Notes: generated from the sequence alone by a model not told the origin. A DNA stretch of 60,948 nt from Rummeliibacillus sp. POC4 (GCF_003576525.1 NZ_QWUA01000022.1:1-60948); one strand, 5' to 3'; counted from the stretch's first letter, positions 1-9,514 are shown. A program made the numbers and translations.

Positions 1-1
1 A

Positions 2-29
2 AGCCCCTGCATTAGCAGGGGCTCTTTTA
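2..29 (+). terminator. Rho-independent terminator
   Basis: A perfect 9-bp stem (AGCCCCTGC / GCAGGGGCT) closes a 4-nt loop and is followed by CTTTTAA. The T-rich tail on the plus strand suggests it ends a gene left of the window. It also lies 63 nt downstream of the minus-strand tagA stop, so it may serve both directions. Confidence 0.7.
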
Positions 30-91
30 AGTTTGTTATGGAAATGGTATTACATGATTGTAAATAATCTAGTAGAAGCAACAATTTGAGT

Positions 92-820
92 TTATTGTTT
101 CTTTGATTTCCATACCTTAATCAAAAACTTTGGAATCTTCAACATCCGTTTAAATCTAGTTGGTTGGGTGATTAAACGATGGAACCATTCGAGATTAAGT
201 TTAAGGAAGATTTCTGGAGCTCGGTTGATATTGCCTGATAATATATCAAAGCTTCCACCGACCCCCATCATAACGGTATTTGAAAATTGATGGCGGTGTT
301 CCGCGATCCACTCTTCTTGTTTTGGAGCACCAAGCGCTACAAAGATAAAATCTGGATCTAATGCTGCGGCTTTTTCAGCAACTTCATCTCCATTGCCATC
401 GCCCCCATAGCCATCTGCAACTCCAACAATATTAATATGAGGATATAAAACCTTTGCTTTTTCAGCAGCCTGAGCCGCGATTCCTGGTTTCCCGCCATAA
501 AAGAAGAAGCGATTGTGTCCTTCTTTAGATGTTCTTAAAAAGTCATGTACCAATTCATATCCAGGAACTCGTTCTTTTAAAGGTGTTCCAAGAATTTTTG
601 AACCAATGACTACACCGATTCCATCTGCAACAACATAATTAGATTTCAATAAGTATTCTTCATATACTTTATTTTCTTTTGCGAGCATAATAATTTCGGG
701 ATTTGCAGTTACAATACAAATAGGGGTCTTTCCGTTTAACAACTCATCTTCAATATGATCTACAAACTCACTTTTTGTAGTATCTACTACAGGAATCCCT
801 AAAACATCTATCTTCTTCAT
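92..820 (-). CDS. tagA: WecG/TagA/CpsF glycosyltransferase (N-acetylmannosaminyltransferase, wall teichoic acid)
   Basis: This 242-residue protein is a GT26-family enzyme. The family adds N-acetylmannosamine to undecaprenyl-PP-GlcNAc, the second step of the wall teichoic acid linkage unit, at the inner face of the membrane. Visible family signatures are TANPEI with Thr38 and VADGIG with Asp66, which correspond to the two residues known to matter for catalysis in TagA, then FFYGGKPG and the LGAPKQEEW block near the C-terminal third. The basic C-terminal tail (LKIPKFLIKVWKSKKQ) fits the membrane-targeting appendage of the family. Length is normal. The ATG follows AGAAAGG. It stands alone. The enzyme that makes its substrate, TagO, is encoded about 14 kb away in this window. 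Confidence 0.93.
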   Translation of the reverse strand: MKKIDVLGIPVVDTTKSEFVDHIEDELLNGKTPICIVTANPEIIMLAKENKVYEEYLLKSNYVVADGIGVVIGSKILGTPLKERVPGYELVHDFLRTSKEGHNRFFFYGGKPGIAAQAAEKAKVLYPHINIVGVADGYGGDGNGDEVAEKAAALDPDFIFVALGAPKQEEWIAEHRHQFSNTVMMGVGGSFDILSGNINRAPEIFLKLNLEWFHRLITQPTRFKRMLKIPKFLIKVWKSKKQ

Positions 821-859
821 AATCGAACCTTTCTGCGTCCATAAGTTATATTTCTACCT

Positions 860-887
860 ATTATATACTATAAAAATTTTTCTTCAA
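860..887 (-). promoter_or_regulatory. Putative sigma-A promoter of tagA
   Basis: On the minus strand TTGAAG (plus 882-887) and TATAAT (plus 860-865) are separated by 16 nt, about 40 nt before the tagA start. The rest of 888-1206 is AT-rich, and I see no further gene or clear signal in it. Confidence 0.5.
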
Positions 888-1206
888 ACGAAGTACCATT
901 GAGGGATAAAATCTTCAAGTATAACAAATATTCATTCATTATAACGCGGAGAATTAGCTAAAATATAACAGGTTGAAAAAACTAAAGTTAGAAGAAAATT
1001 ATGCATGAAGGTGTTTTGTAAAAAAAGTTCATTTTTCTAAACAAAATTCACAATTTCTCATTCTATTCTAATGAATTTATGCTATGATAAACGTTGTGAA
1101 AATTGATTGGAATTTAATTATTAAATCCATTTTTGAAACTTTAGGTATGCTTTATCCGTCTATATATAATAGTATAAAAATTTTTACGAATGGAAGTGGA
1201 TGTGAA

Positions 1207-2751
1207 GTGACGAATAATCGAAGATATCAACCTAAGAAAGCATCCATCAAAAGAATAGCTGTTTCCATTATTTTGTTAATTGCAGTTATTACGGGTGCAT
1301 ATATGCTCCTTACAAAGAATGACAAAGCAGCAAATGATAATGATCATATTAAAGTTCAAAATGTCCATAAAACAACGAAGAAAGAACCGAATAAAGAAAA
1401 AGACTCGGATAAGTCAGGTGAGGACTCCGGTTCTTCATCACGTTCAGAAGGAACTGTGACGAATGACGTTCCATCTAATAGCGATGGGGATACAACAACA
1501 AAAGATTCTACAGATGTAAGCATGCCTAAAAATGATACATCTGCTATTATTGCAAATGCTAAAACGCAAGTATATACAGTTTATACAGATTTACAACAAG
1601 GTTCAGGATTTTTATTCAATAAAAAAGGGGACATTATTACAAATGCCCACGTAGCAAAAGATGCCTCTTATGTATTTGTCACAAATGAACATGGTCAAGA
1701 ATTTCGAGGACAAGTAATTGGTATTTCTAATAAAACAGATGTTGCCTTGATTAGAGTGCCAGAATTAGCCGGAAAGGACCCACTTGTTTTAGATACAGCA
1801 ATGGCAAGGGTAAACACACCTGTTATTGCAATTGGTAGCCCTAATAACAAAGGCGGTACTGCAACAGAAGGTAAAATCACAAGTATTGGTGCTGAATTTA
1901 CAGATGAATATACGTACAGTGGTCTTTATGAAATGACTGCACGATTACACTCTGGTTCAAGTGGCGGCCCATTAATTAACGCCCAAACAGGTAATGTAAT
2001 AGGAATTAACTCCATTATTCTAACAGACCAACCTGAAATTGGTTATGCTATTCCGATTAGTAAAGTTATGTCACTCATAACCAATTGGTCAAACAAAGAT
2101 GTCAAAATCGATATTGAAGATGATGCTGATTTTGAAGATAATCATAAAGAAGAAGCTTATTTAGGAAAAGATTTGATTGAACAGTATGTTGACGGTTATT
2201 ACGAACTGTTCCCATATGCGATTAAAAACAAATCCCAAAATTATTATGAAACCTATATAATGCCAGGAAGTAGTGCGATTAACACTGCACAAAAAATGAT
2301 TGAAAGTTACTCTACTAGCGAAAAGAAATATAAAAATTTACAACATACTATTGGTAATATAAATATTACCGATGAATATGCAACAGTAGAAGTGAACTCA
2401 ACATTTGTTTATACAGATAAAGCAACAAAACAAGAACATAAATTAAATGAAACAATTATCTACACAATCGTCATTGATGATTATGGTGATTATCAATTTA
2501 CGAATATCAAAGTTACTGCTTCATCTGATGATGGACAACAACAAACAAGCCCTGAAAGCCCTGATACGGGTGTAACTGAGCCTGAGAAAAAACCTGTTAA
2601 TGTAAACAGCGACAATACCAATACAACAACGCAGGAGAAAAAAGAACCTATTAAAAAGCAAAGTGTTGATGAAGAAAAAAATAAACAAGATAGAAGTACC
2701 AGCAACACAGATGTAGATATATCAACTAATAATGAAATGACCCCACAATAA
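1207..2751 (+). CDS. Membrane-anchored trypsin-like (HtrA-type) serine protease
   Basis: From the GTG start the protein has about 514 residues: a short basic cytoplasmic tail, one membrane anchor (about residues 17-35), a long acidic/Ser-rich linker, a trypsin-fold protease domain (about 110-310), a second domain (about 320-450) and a low-complexity Thr/Asn/Lys tail. The catalytic triad is visible: His148 in TNAHV, Asp178 in TDVALI and Ser252 in GSSGGP. There is no PDZ domain, unlike classical HtrA/HtrB. The second domain has the alternating beta pattern of NTF2-like/TcaA-type extracellular domains; this is inference. An upstream ATG at 1084 would add 41 residues but has no ribosome site and codes poorly, whereas GTG 1207 follows AGTGGA. 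Its role is probably surface protein quality control or processing. Confidence 0.85.
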   Translation: MTNNRRYQPKKASIKRIAVSIILLIAVITGAYMLLTKNDKAANDNDHIKVQNVHKTTKKEPNKEKDSDKSGEDSGSSSRSEGTVTNDVPSNSDGDTTTKDSTDVSMPKNDTSAIIANAKTQVYTVYTDLQQGSGFLFNKKGDIITNAHVAKDASYVFVTNEHGQEFRGQVIGISNKTDVALIRVPELAGKDPLVLDTAMARVNTPVIAIGSPNNKGGTATEGKITSIGAEFTDEYTYSGLYEMTARLHSGSSGGPLINAQTGNVIGINSIILTDQPEIGYAIPISKVMSLITNWSNKDVKIDIEDDADFEDNHKEEAYLGKDLIEQYVDGYYELFPYAIKNKSQNYYETYIMPGSSAINTAQKMIESYSTSEKKYKNLQHTIGNINITDEYATVEVNSTFVYTDKATKQEHKLNETIIYTIVIDDYGDYQFTNIKVTASSDDGQQQTSPESPDTGVTEPEKKPVNVNSDNTNTTTQEKKEPIKKQSVDEEKNKQDRSTSNTDVDISTNNEMTPQ

Positions 2752-2783
2752 GAAAACATCATTCTTTGTGGGTAAAGGAGTAA

Positions 2784-2830
2784 AGGGGGTGACCCGTAAG
2801 TAGAAAACTTACAGGTCACCCCCTCTTTTT
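2784..2830 (+). terminator. Strong Rho-independent terminator
   Basis: Arms AGGGGGTGACC and GGTCACCCCCT are extended inward by GTAAGT/ACTTAC and followed by CTTTTT. It ends the HtrA-like gene. Confidence 0.9.
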
Positions 2831-2883
2831 ATAACTGCAATGTTCAAAATCCCTCTATACCTATGAACGAAAAAGGTAAAAGA

Positions 2884-3588
2884 ATGAGCACTTATTCCAA
2901 CCAGGTTCAAATTCTTACTAGAGAAGGTAGCCAATTAATGAACGCTTCGACAACCCAAATGAAGGCAATTGATCGAATTGTATTAGGAGCAGTTGGAAAG
3001 GTTGAAAAACTAAGTGGACAGTCAAAAGAAATATCAAAATTAGTTAAAGTGATTAACGAAATTGCCGATCAAACCAATCTATTAGCCTTGAATGCAGCGA
3101 TTGAAGCAGCACGAGCTGGAGAAAATGGAAAAGGTTTTGCCGTAGTTGCTAATGAAGTAAAGAAACTTGCTGAACAAGTATCATACTCGGTCAAAGATAT
3201 CTCTGAAATTATGGAGAAAATTCAAGATGAGACACAACAAGTAACACGATCATTACAATCTGGTTATGAAGAAGTAAATAAAGGGACAAATCAAATAACT
3301 CAAACAGAAGAAACATTCCATAAAATAAACACAGCGGTTATTAGTATGAATGATAATATCAAAGATGTGGCAAATACTTTAAATGACTTGACCGATTCAT
3401 CGATTAAGATCAATACAGCAATTGACGATATTGCTGCTATTTCTCAAGAGTCATCTGCAGGTATAGAAGAAACAACTGCTACATTGGAACAAACCGCAAG
3501 TTCGATGCATGACCTAACTAGTGATTCAGAAGAATTAGCTAATTTAGCTACAAAACTACATCAACAAGTAAGATTGTTTAAACTTTAA
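2884..3588 (+). CDS. Chemoreceptor signalling domain without sensor or membrane part (remnant or soluble MCP-like protein)
   Basis: The ORF encodes about 234 residues consisting only of the cytoplasmic coiled-coil signalling hairpin of methyl-accepting chemotaxis proteins. The hairpin tip ([19 protein letters not shown], then [17 protein letters not shown]) is intact and the C-terminus ends in VRLFKL like full receptors. There is no transmembrane segment, ligand domain or HAMP. The reading frame begins only about 55 nt after a strong terminator, so little room is left for a promoter. ATG 2884 follows AAAGGT; an in-frame ATG at 2863 has no ribosome site. It could be a 5'-truncated receptor, or a soluble receptor of the YfmS kind. 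The clean frame argues against long-standing decay. Confidence 0.75.
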   Translation: MSTYSNQVQILTREGSQLMNASTTQMKAIDRIVLGAVGKVEKLSGQSKEISKLVKVINEIADQTNLLALNAAIEAARAGENGKGFAVVANEVKKLAEQVSYSVKDISEIMEKIQDETQQVTRSLQSGYEEVNKGTNQITQTEETFHKINTAVISMNDNIKDVANTLNDLTDSSIKINTAIDDIAAISQESSAGIEETTATLEQTASSMHDLTSDSEELANLATKLHQQVRLFKL

Positions 3589-3833
3589 TTTTATAAGAGG
3601 TTGAGAACTCTCTATTGAATATCAATATATCTAACCCTAATAAGCTTCAGAACATAATTGTGCAGCGAAAATAGCTTAAAGTGAAAAAGTACAATAGCTA
3701 TAAAAAGGTTGAATAATATCAGTAGGAGAGTTACTACTAAGTGATTTGCAAAGTAAAAATACGTCATGCAAATAATGAAAAAGAACAATAACTAAATCGA
3801 TAAAAACGATAAGAAATATGAATCTATAAATAA
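3589..3833. other. Intergenic, nothing recognised
   Basis: AT-rich DNA between the MCP-like gene and the terminator of the convergent NlpC/P60 gene. I see no plausible ORF, RNA gene or strong hairpin. Confidence 0.6.
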
Positions 3834-3879
3834 AACCCCTAAATAAGAGACTTTATCAAAAGTCTTTTATTTAGGGGTT
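3834..3879 (-). terminator. Rho-independent terminator of the SH3-NlpC/P60 gene
   Basis: Arms AACCCCTAAATAA and TTATTTAGGGGTT, extended inward by AGACTT/AAGTCT. On the minus strand the stem is followed by a TTTTATTT run. It lies 47 nt past the stop of the gene at 3926. Confidence 0.85.
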
Positions 3880-3925
3880 CATATTAGATGTTTAAATAGT
3901 TGGAAGTTTGATTTTTAAGATTAGA

Positions 3926-4687
3926 TTAACGAACTGTACCGTAGCTGTGTACGTAGTATTTCCAGTAAGTGCTCATTGTTTGATATTGAACATGTGTACC
4001 AGCAGCATGTACTAGCATACCGTTTCCAGCATAAATAGCAACGTGTGTAATAGCACCGCCACCAACGTTGAAGAATACTAAATCACCAGGTTGAGGATTG
4101 TTCGTATATTTTACAGCAGCGCGTTGTGCACGGCTTGTACGTGGTAAAGAGATACCATTTTTAGCATAAACATAACGAGTAAAACCACTGCAGTCAAAGC
4201 CAGAAGGAGTAGTACCGCCATATACGTAAGGAGTACCAAGATATTTTTTACCTGTACTTACGATATTGCTTAAACCAACTTCTGATGATGTTTTCTTAAC
4301 ACCAGCACCTTTTTTAAGATATGCAGCTGACATCCAGCCTGTTTTACCTTGTACTGTCACCTTGAACCAAGTTTTTCCGTTTACAACTTTTTTATATTTA
4401 GCTGTTACAGTTTTATTTTTACCAATATACGCTAAAGCTTTTGAACTTGTAGAAGAGCTAGTACGTAATGTCAAGGAACTAGCAGTAACATGATATTTTC
4501 CGCTAATTTTAATTGCTGTAGAATTAGATACTTTTGTAATATCTTTTTCTACTTCATTAGTAGTTTTGACATTTTCTACTTTAGTAGAAGCTGTTTCGTC
4601 GTTTTCTGCAGCTTTTACATGTCCAAAGCTAATTGTTAATGCTAAAGTACTTGCAGCGATTGCTGTTAATAATGATTTCTTATTCAT
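3926..4687 (-). CDS. Secreted SH3b-NlpC/P60 peptidoglycan endopeptidase
   Basis: This 253-residue secreted enzyme should cut the gamma-D-Glu/diamino-acid bond of stem peptides. It has a Sec signal peptide (MNKK, hydrophobic core, cleavage near VKA-AE at about 27), a short acidic spacer, one bacterial SH3 wall-binding domain (about 62-128, including TLRTSSSTS and WFKV..GKTGW), and a C-terminal NlpC/P60 domain (about 140-253). Catalytic residues are visible: Cys166 in FDCSGF, His215 in THVAIYAG and the third polar residue His227 in LVHAAG. The gene is monocistronic. Its closest relative in the window is the LysM hydrolase directly upstream in the same orientation, which shares the catalytic domain but has a different binding module. 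Confidence 0.93.
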   Translation of the reverse strand: MNKKSLLTAIAASTLALTISFGHVKAAENDETASTKVENVKTTNEVEKDITKVSNSTAIKISGKYHVTASSLTLRTSSSTSSKALAYIGKNKTVTAKYKKVVNGKTWFKVTVQGKTGWMSAAYLKKGAGVKKTSSEVGLSNIVSTGKKYLGTPYVYGGTTPSGFDCSGFTRYVYAKNGISLPRTSRAQRAAVKYTNNPQPGDLVFFNVGGGAITHVAIYAGNGMLVHAAGTHVQYQTMSTYWKYYVHSYGTVR

Positions 4688-5161
4688 CTAATTCCTCCAA
4701 CTATTTAACGATTTTTTATATAACTATTTAAACGATTGTTTTCAAATTTTTTATATTTACAAATATAACTTTATAGAAAATATGAATAGAAGACAATGCA
4801 ATTTCATTTACAGTTATATTACAGTTATGTAACAAGTATCATAGATTCCGATTTTACTGGGATATTTCATTATTATTTGTCCTAAAAATAGCAGTAATTG
4901 ATAAAAGAAAATGGGTCTATGACGTAATTTTACATAAGAAAAAGATACCTTTATGTCGTTTATAAAGGTATCTTACTAGCAAATAACTATAATATTACAT
5001 ATTGTTACAAAGGGTAAAAGTACGTGTTTACGAAATAGACTCGTTGGAATAATTAAAAAAGGAAAATTCAAACGAATGAGAAAATTTAGATAAAATTCCT
5101 CATTATAGTTCGGATTTACCATTAGCTAAGCTTCTTTTATCCTAGTTTGACACTTAATAAA
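4688..5161. other. Intergenic region between two NlpC/P60 genes
   Basis: It holds the promoter region of the SH3-NlpC gene, a hairpin at 4942-4974 and AT-rich DNA. No additional gene is supported. Confidence 0.5.
4942..4974 (-). terminator. Probable terminator of the LysM-NlpC/P60 gene
   Basis: A perfect 13-bp stem (AAGATACCTTTAT / ATAAAGGTATCTT) with a 7-nt loop. The T-rich tail (TTTTTC) is on the minus strand. It sits about 190 nt past the stop at 5162, so the 3' end would be unusually long. Confidence 0.55.
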
Positions 5162-6442
5162 TTAATATTTTAAATCATAGAATCGTTTATAACTATCAAA
5201 ATGGCTTTTCCAATATGAATTGTTGACAGAAGAAACTTGTACTTGGTCTCCACCGGCATGAACAAATTGACCATTACCGATATATATTCCTAAATGTGAG
5301 ATTCCTTGTTTGTACGTGTTTTTAAAGAATACTAAGTCGCCTGCTTTAGGTGTCGAAACATAATAAGATCTCGCCTCGTAATCAGCAGCACTTGTTCGGA
5401 TGATATTACTATATCCCGCTTTACTATAAACGTAGTAGATAAAACCGCTACAATCAAAACCACTTGGAGAAGAACCTCCCCATACATAAGGAACACCTTG
5501 GAAAGAAAGTGCTAGATTCATAGCTGTATTAACAACCTTTGATGATGATTGTTGACCAACAGTAGGATTGGAAACAGCAGTTGTATTTTCTTTTTTTTGT
5601 TGACTCGTTTTACCTGTATTTTTAACTGCTAATACTTGTCCTACACGAATTAGATTGGATGTTAAGCCGTTCCATGATTTTAGTTGAGTAACTGTGACTC
5701 CATATTTGTTTGCGATGGTAGATAACGTATCCCCTGCGACAACCGTATGTTTTGAAGTTGATGTAGAAGCGGTTGCTTTTTTCTGTGTACTATTAGAAGT
5801 GGTGCTTGAAGTTCCTTTGACAGGTATTGTCAATGTTTGGCCAACATAAATAATCTTATTTTTTATTTTATTTGTTTTTTCAATAGCTTCAATAGTCACT
5901 TTATATTTCGTAGCAATTTTAGCTAAATAGTCGCCAGCCTTTACTTTGTATGTAGTTGTTTTTACGTTTTTCGTAGAGCTAGATGATTCTTTGACTGTTT
6001 TAGTACTTGCTACTTTTACGGTTGACGAACCAGGAATCTTTAGAGTTTGCCCCACATATATTTTGTCGTTCTTTAGTCCATTAGCTTTCATAAGAGAAGA
6101 CAAAGTAATATTATGTTGAGCAGCAATTTTAGCTAAATAGTCGCCGGCCTTTACTTTATATGTAGTTGCAAGTGTTGTCTTATTTTTATTGGAAGTAGTA
6201 GTGCTAACTTTTGTAATAGCTTTGCTACTCGTTTTAATACTTTGTCCAACGTAAATAACATCGGAAGAGAGATGGTTTAATTTCTTAATGTTAGATACTG
6301 TTGTATTTGTTTTTTGAGCGATTAAAGACAAAGAGTCTCCGCTTTTCACTTTATATGTATAGGTACTTGCTTGTGCGTCTTGAGAGTTAAGGACAAATGC
6401 AGCAGCTCCTACTGCTAGAACAGAACATACAGCTTTTTTCAC
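5162..6442 (-). CDS. Secreted cell-wall hydrolase with four LysM repeats and NlpC/P60 domain
   Basis: The 426-residue protein resembles LytE/LytF/CwlS D,L-endopeptidases that act in cell separation and wall turnover. Order: signal peptide ending near DAQA (about residue 25), four LysM peptidoglycan-binding repeats (each starting YKVKSGDS, YKVKAGDY, YKVKAGDY, HTVVAGDT; about 45 residues each, with Ser/Thr-rich linkers), then NlpC/P60 with Cys331 in FDCSGF, His383 in SHLGIYIG and His395 in VHAGG. The second and third LysM repeats are nearly identical at their start, suggesting internal duplication. The GTG start at 6442 is preferred because AAAGGAG lies 8-9 nt before it; a GTG three codons further upstream overlaps that ribosome site. 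Confidence 0.93.
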   Translation of the reverse strand: MKKAVCSVLAVGAAAFVLNSQDAQASTYTYKVKSGDSLSLIAQKTNTTVSNIKKLNHLSSDVIYVGQSIKTSSKAITKVSTTTSNKNKTTLATTYKVKAGDYLAKIAAQHNITLSSLMKANGLKNDKIYVGQTLKIPGSSTVKVASTKTVKESSSSTKNVKTTTYKVKAGDYLAKIATKYKVTIEAIEKTNKIKNKIIYVGQTLTIPVKGTSSTTSNSTQKKATASTSTSKHTVVAGDTLSTIANKYGVTVTQLKSWNGLTSNLIRVGQVLAVKNTGKTSQQKKENTTAVSNPTVGQQSSSKVVNTAMNLALSFQGVPYVWGGSSPSGFDCSGFIYYVYSKAGYSNIIRTSAADYEARSYYVSTPKAGDLVFFKNTYKQGISHLGIYIGNGQFVHAGGDQVQVSSVNNSYWKSHFDSYKRFYDLKY

Positions 6443-6668
6443 AAAAATCACTCCTTTAGTTGGATTTGAACGTACAGGCTTTTGCTATCTACATTGTAGA
6501 TAAAAACAGAAAATAAAACAATATTCATATAAAAAAGGGTAAATTTGATAGAAATATAATTAAAAAATACTGTATATTTGAATCTTTTATAGGTTAAAAT
6601 CACTATCAAAATTACTGTTTTTTTGTCGTAATTTGCATTATTAATGATTTTACTGTCTAAATATAGAA

Positions 6669-6706
6669 AAAAGAGTGCTATTTTGGTTGGATTTAGCACT
6701 CTTTTA
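6669..6706 (-). terminator. Rho-independent terminator of the minus-strand MCP gene
   Basis: Arms AAAAGAGTGCTA and TAGCACTCTTTT, with a T run on the minus strand, 9 nt past the MCP stop. The upstream sequence 6443-6668 holds only the leader of the LysM gene. Confidence 0.85.
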
Positions 6707-6714
6707 ATCGTTTA

Positions 6715-8406
6715 CTATAATTTAAATAATTGAACACTCTTACTTAAAGAATCAGCCATATTACTTAATTCTTCAATAGAAGCAGTAATTTCCTCAATGA
6801 TTGCATGTTGTTCTTCAGATAAACCTGCAATATGCTGTGTTTTGTCATTTGTATCTTGTGAAATCGTATTAACATGTTCCAGTGACGCTGCGGTTTCTTG
6901 GGAAGCTGCAGTGATTTCTACTGTTACGTTAGATACTTCTTGGATATCTTTTGATAGAGTCAAAGAAGTTTCGTAGATATCCCGGAATGCTGCTCCTGTA
7001 GTTTGAATACTTTTATAGACAAGTTCTGCATGATCATTTACTGTTTGCATCTGCTCGACTGTTTTGTTCATACTTTGGTGGATACCTAGAGTTGTTTCGC
7101 GAATTTCATTTGCTGAACGAGTGGACTCTTCTGCTAATTTTCGTACTTCATCAGCAACAACTGCAAACCCTTTTCCGTGTTCGCCAGCACGTGCAGCTTC
7201 GATTGCTGCATTTAGTGCCAATAAGTTAGTCTGATCTGAGATACCCGTAATAGTTGTTACCATAGTATTAATCTTTTGAGAGCTACCTGCTAATTCAATC
7301 AGTGAGTTTTGAGTTGCTTCAATGGAACTTTGAATTTCCTTCACTAACTTTACAGTTGATTCGAGATTTTTTCCTCCGTAGACGGTCTTATCTGTAGCTA
7401 CTGTGGCAGAATTCGAGACCATCGTTGCTGTTTCAGCAACGGAAGCAACTTGGTCTGCAACAAGATTCATAGAATTAGTGCCGTTTAGTACATACTCCAT
7501 TTGAGTATTAGCATCCAATGCGAGTTGGTCAATTTTTTCGCTCACTTGTTTAGTGGCAGAGCTTGTTTGTTCTGTACTAGCATAAAGCTCTTCGGAAGAG
7601 GCAGCTAATTGCTCACTCGTTAGTTTTACTGTTTTAATGATTTGTTTTAAATTGCTATACATGTTATTGAATGCTTCTGCAAGCTGACCAATCTCATCTT
7701 TTGAATGGTTATTTAAAGAATCTAAGGTTAGATTTCCGTTGGCAATCTCAGATGCTAAGGTTGTCATATTTTTTAAAGGTCGAATCTTCTTCGCTAATAA
7801 TAAAAGGAGCATAACTAAGTAGATCAGTACAAGAGCTACTATAATCGAAGTTACAATTACACTATTTTGGACATTATTATTCGCTTGTTCTACTTTTTTT
7901 AATGTCCATGAAGAAAGAGCTTTATCAAAATTTGAAACAGAATTATTGACATTATCTTTTAAAAGACTATATTCATTTCCATAAAGTAAATCCTTGGCTC
8001 TATCTGTTTCTCCTTTTTGCATTAGTAAAGAAGCTTGTTCTTCAATCATTTTTAGATGAGCCGATTGTTGAAGTGCATATTCGGCTAAGGCTAATGTTTC
8101 TTTTGGTAGGTGGTGATTTTTTAGTTGTTTGAGCGTCTTATTAGTATCGAGCGTTTCTTTTTCTTCTCGTTGATAAGCTCGTAAAGAACGGTTAGATTCT
8201 GTTTCTGTGTATGTACGGATATTAGATGACTTTGCTTCAATGTTTTGCATTAATTTTATAGCAATTTGTCCATCCTGTTGGTTAATATTAAATGCATTCG
8301 TTTGTTCAGATAAACTTTTTCCTAAATGCCCAATGCTTAAAGTAGTTAAGATAAGTAATATAACTGCGATGATTATTGAGTATTTAATCATACTACGGAT
8401 TTTCAT
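6715..8406 (-). CDS. Methyl-accepting chemotaxis protein (4HB-type sensor, HAMP)
   Basis: A 563-residue chemoreceptor that should control CheA at the cell pole. Order: first membrane helix (about 9-29), extracellular four-helix-bundle sensor (about 35-180), second membrane helix (about 183-205), HAMP (about 207-260) and the signalling coiled coil with tip [20 protein letters not shown] and [18 protein letters not shown] (about 390-430). It ends VQLFKL. The ATG follows AGGAGTG. It starts only 30 nt after the YvyF-like gene and has its own terminator, so it looks like the last gene of a three-gene operon with the DUF2225 and YvyF-like genes. The ligand is unknown. Confidence 0.93.
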   Translation of the reverse strand: MKIRSMIKYSIIIAVILLILTTLSIGHLGKSLSEQTNAFNINQQDGQIAIKLMQNIEAKSSNIRTYTETESNRSLRAYQREEKETLDTNKTLKQLKNHHLPKETLALAEYALQQSAHLKMIEEQASLLMQKGETDRAKDLLYGNEYSLLKDNVNNSVSNFDKALSSWTLKKVEQANNNVQNSVIVTSIIVALVLIYLVMLLLLLAKKIRPLKNMTTLASEIANGNLTLDSLNNHSKDEIGQLAEAFNNMYSNLKQIIKTVKLTSEQLAASSEELYASTEQTSSATKQVSEKIDQLALDANTQMEYVLNGTNSMNLVADQVASVAETATMVSNSATVATDKTVYGGKNLESTVKLVKEIQSSIEATQNSLIELAGSSQKINTMVTTITGISDQTNLLALNAAIEAARAGEHGKGFAVVADEVRKLAEESTRSANEIRETTLGIHQSMNKTVEQMQTVNDHAELVYKSIQTTGAAFRDIYETSLTLSKDIQEVSNVTVEITAASQETAASLEHVNTISQDTNDKTQHIAGLSEEQHAIIEEITASIEELSNMADSLSKSVQLFKL

Positions 8407-8436
8407 GTAGTCACTCCTAGTTTATATATTAATCTA

Positions 8437-8793
8437 TTATTTATAACGATAAGCATTTGCTCTGTGGGTTGGCTTTTGGATTTTATTAAACCAGATTTTA
8501 TCTTTTTCTTCTTGTGCAAGTGTACTAGTTATAGAGTTTGCGCAGTGTCTACAGATTTTAGCGTGATTCGTTATTCTTCCACATCTTTCACATGGTGCGC
8601 CAAGATTAGGGAAAAGACTATTTTTTAATCTACCTGTTTTTACCCATTTGTAGATTAATTCTGGCGGAATCCCTGTTCGTTCAATAACTTCATCATTAGA
8701 TAGAATACGATTATTTTTTCTCAGTAAAAAATGAACAACTTCAGAGAAAATAACATCCTCATTTGCATCCGGTTGAATTTTCATATTAAACAT
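8437..8793 (-). CDS. YvyF-like protein (paralogue of the flagellar operon protein), zinc-finger DNA-binding-like
   Basis: The 118-residue product is clearly related to YvyF at 24947. Both share a helix-turn-helix-like segment (RTGIPPELIYKWVKTGRL here; ATGVERELLYKWVKKNRL there), then FPNLG and a C-terminal CxxCGR...CxxC knuckle. This copy lacks the N-terminal CPKC zinc ribbon of YvyF. The start at ATG 8793 is chosen because GGGAGAG lies about 7 nt upstream; it overlaps the last codons of the DUF2225 gene by 8 nt, which indicates translational coupling. Function is unknown; the fold suggests nucleic acid or protein binding. Its place before a chemoreceptor hints at motility control (inference). 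Confidence 0.8.
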   Translation of the reverse strand: MFNMKIQPDANEDVIFSEVVHFLLRKNNRILSNDEVIERTGIPPELIYKWVKTGRLKNSLFPNLGAPCERCGRITNHAKICRHCANSITSTLAQEEKDKIWFNKIQKPTHRANAYRYK

Positions 8794-9493
8794 CTTCAAT
8801 CTCTCCCTTAGCTCGTAATATGAGTTTGCTATGATCAATCGCATTATTGTATTTATAATCTTCCCAACGATTACGCGCTATTTTTTGATATTTGGCAGAA
8901 ACGTCTCTTCCAGAAATCAGTTGAGAAAATCCTTTTTTCGCTTCCTCAATATCCCCTATACGAAGGCTTAGTTCGGCATACAAATATTGAAGCTTTTCTT
9001 CGCCTTCTTTATTGGACGCAAAAGATTTACTGTAAAATTCTCTAGCTGCTTGAAGATATCGCATTTCAGATTGTGAATCTTTTTTTAATCTGTATAGCCA
9101 TGCAATTTTTATCGCAAAATTGGCCATAATAAGAGGCTCCTCCATAGAAGCTCTTGACACTAAATAAGCTAACTTAAAGCTAGCAATAGCATCCTCAAGT
9201 GACCGCACTTCGCAAATATTCATCGGTTTTTGCAATTCTTTAATATATATTTCTTTAATAAGTTGCATGAAAGGTCCAAAAGTACGTGTCATTGATTTGT
9301 GATAAGCATACCCGCAATGAGGGCAAACAGAGACTTCATATAGTATCGGATTTAATCCCTCATAAATAGGCATAAAATCAGTATCTTGATCGACTACTTT
9401 ATAACGATTTGGTCGTACTTTGTAAGTCGTGAACTTTTTTTTGCAACAACAGCATTCAATTTTACTTTCGTAATAATATATATTAAATCCCAC
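8786..9493 (-). CDS. DUF2225 family protein
   Basis: About 235 residues, cytoplasmic. The N-terminal part has cysteine clusters (ECCCCKKKF and CPHCGYA) that look like a zinc site, and the rest (about 90-235) is all-helical with TPR-like spacing (FKLAYLVSRA, LYAELSLRIGDIEEAKKGF). This matches the DUF2225 family, whose function is not known to me. GTG 9493 is the better start because AAAGGAG is 9 nt upstream; an ATG at 9502 would abut the ribosome site with no spacer. It is the first gene of the operon with the YvyF-like protein and the MCP, and its leader contains an unexplained GC-richer structured stretch. Confidence 0.8.
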   Translation of the reverse strand: MGFNIYYYESKIECCCCKKKFTTYKVRPNRYKVVDQDTDFMPIYEGLNPILYEVSVCPHCGYAYHKSMTRTFGPFMQLIKEIYIKELQKPMNICEVRSLEDAIASFKLAYLVSRASMEEPLIMANFAIKIAWLYRLKKDSQSEMRYLQAAREFYSKSFASNKEGEEKLQYLYAELSLRIGDIEEAKKGFSQLISGRDVSAKYQKIARNRWEDYKYNNAIDHSKLILRAKGEIEDV

Positions 9494-9514
9494 TTGAAAC
9501 ATCTCCTTTATCCT

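Noticed and set aside
2493-2819. 108-codon minus-strand frame opposite the HtrA-like gene end
   Set aside because: Hydrophobic frame complementary to a low-complexity Thr/Asn/Lys tail and a terminator; a typical antisense shadow.
6448-6699. 83-codon minus-strand frame upstream of the LysM hydrolase
   Set aside because: Overlaps the ribosome site of the downstream gene, is AT-driven and rich in Ile/Phe/Tyr, with no ribosome site of its own.
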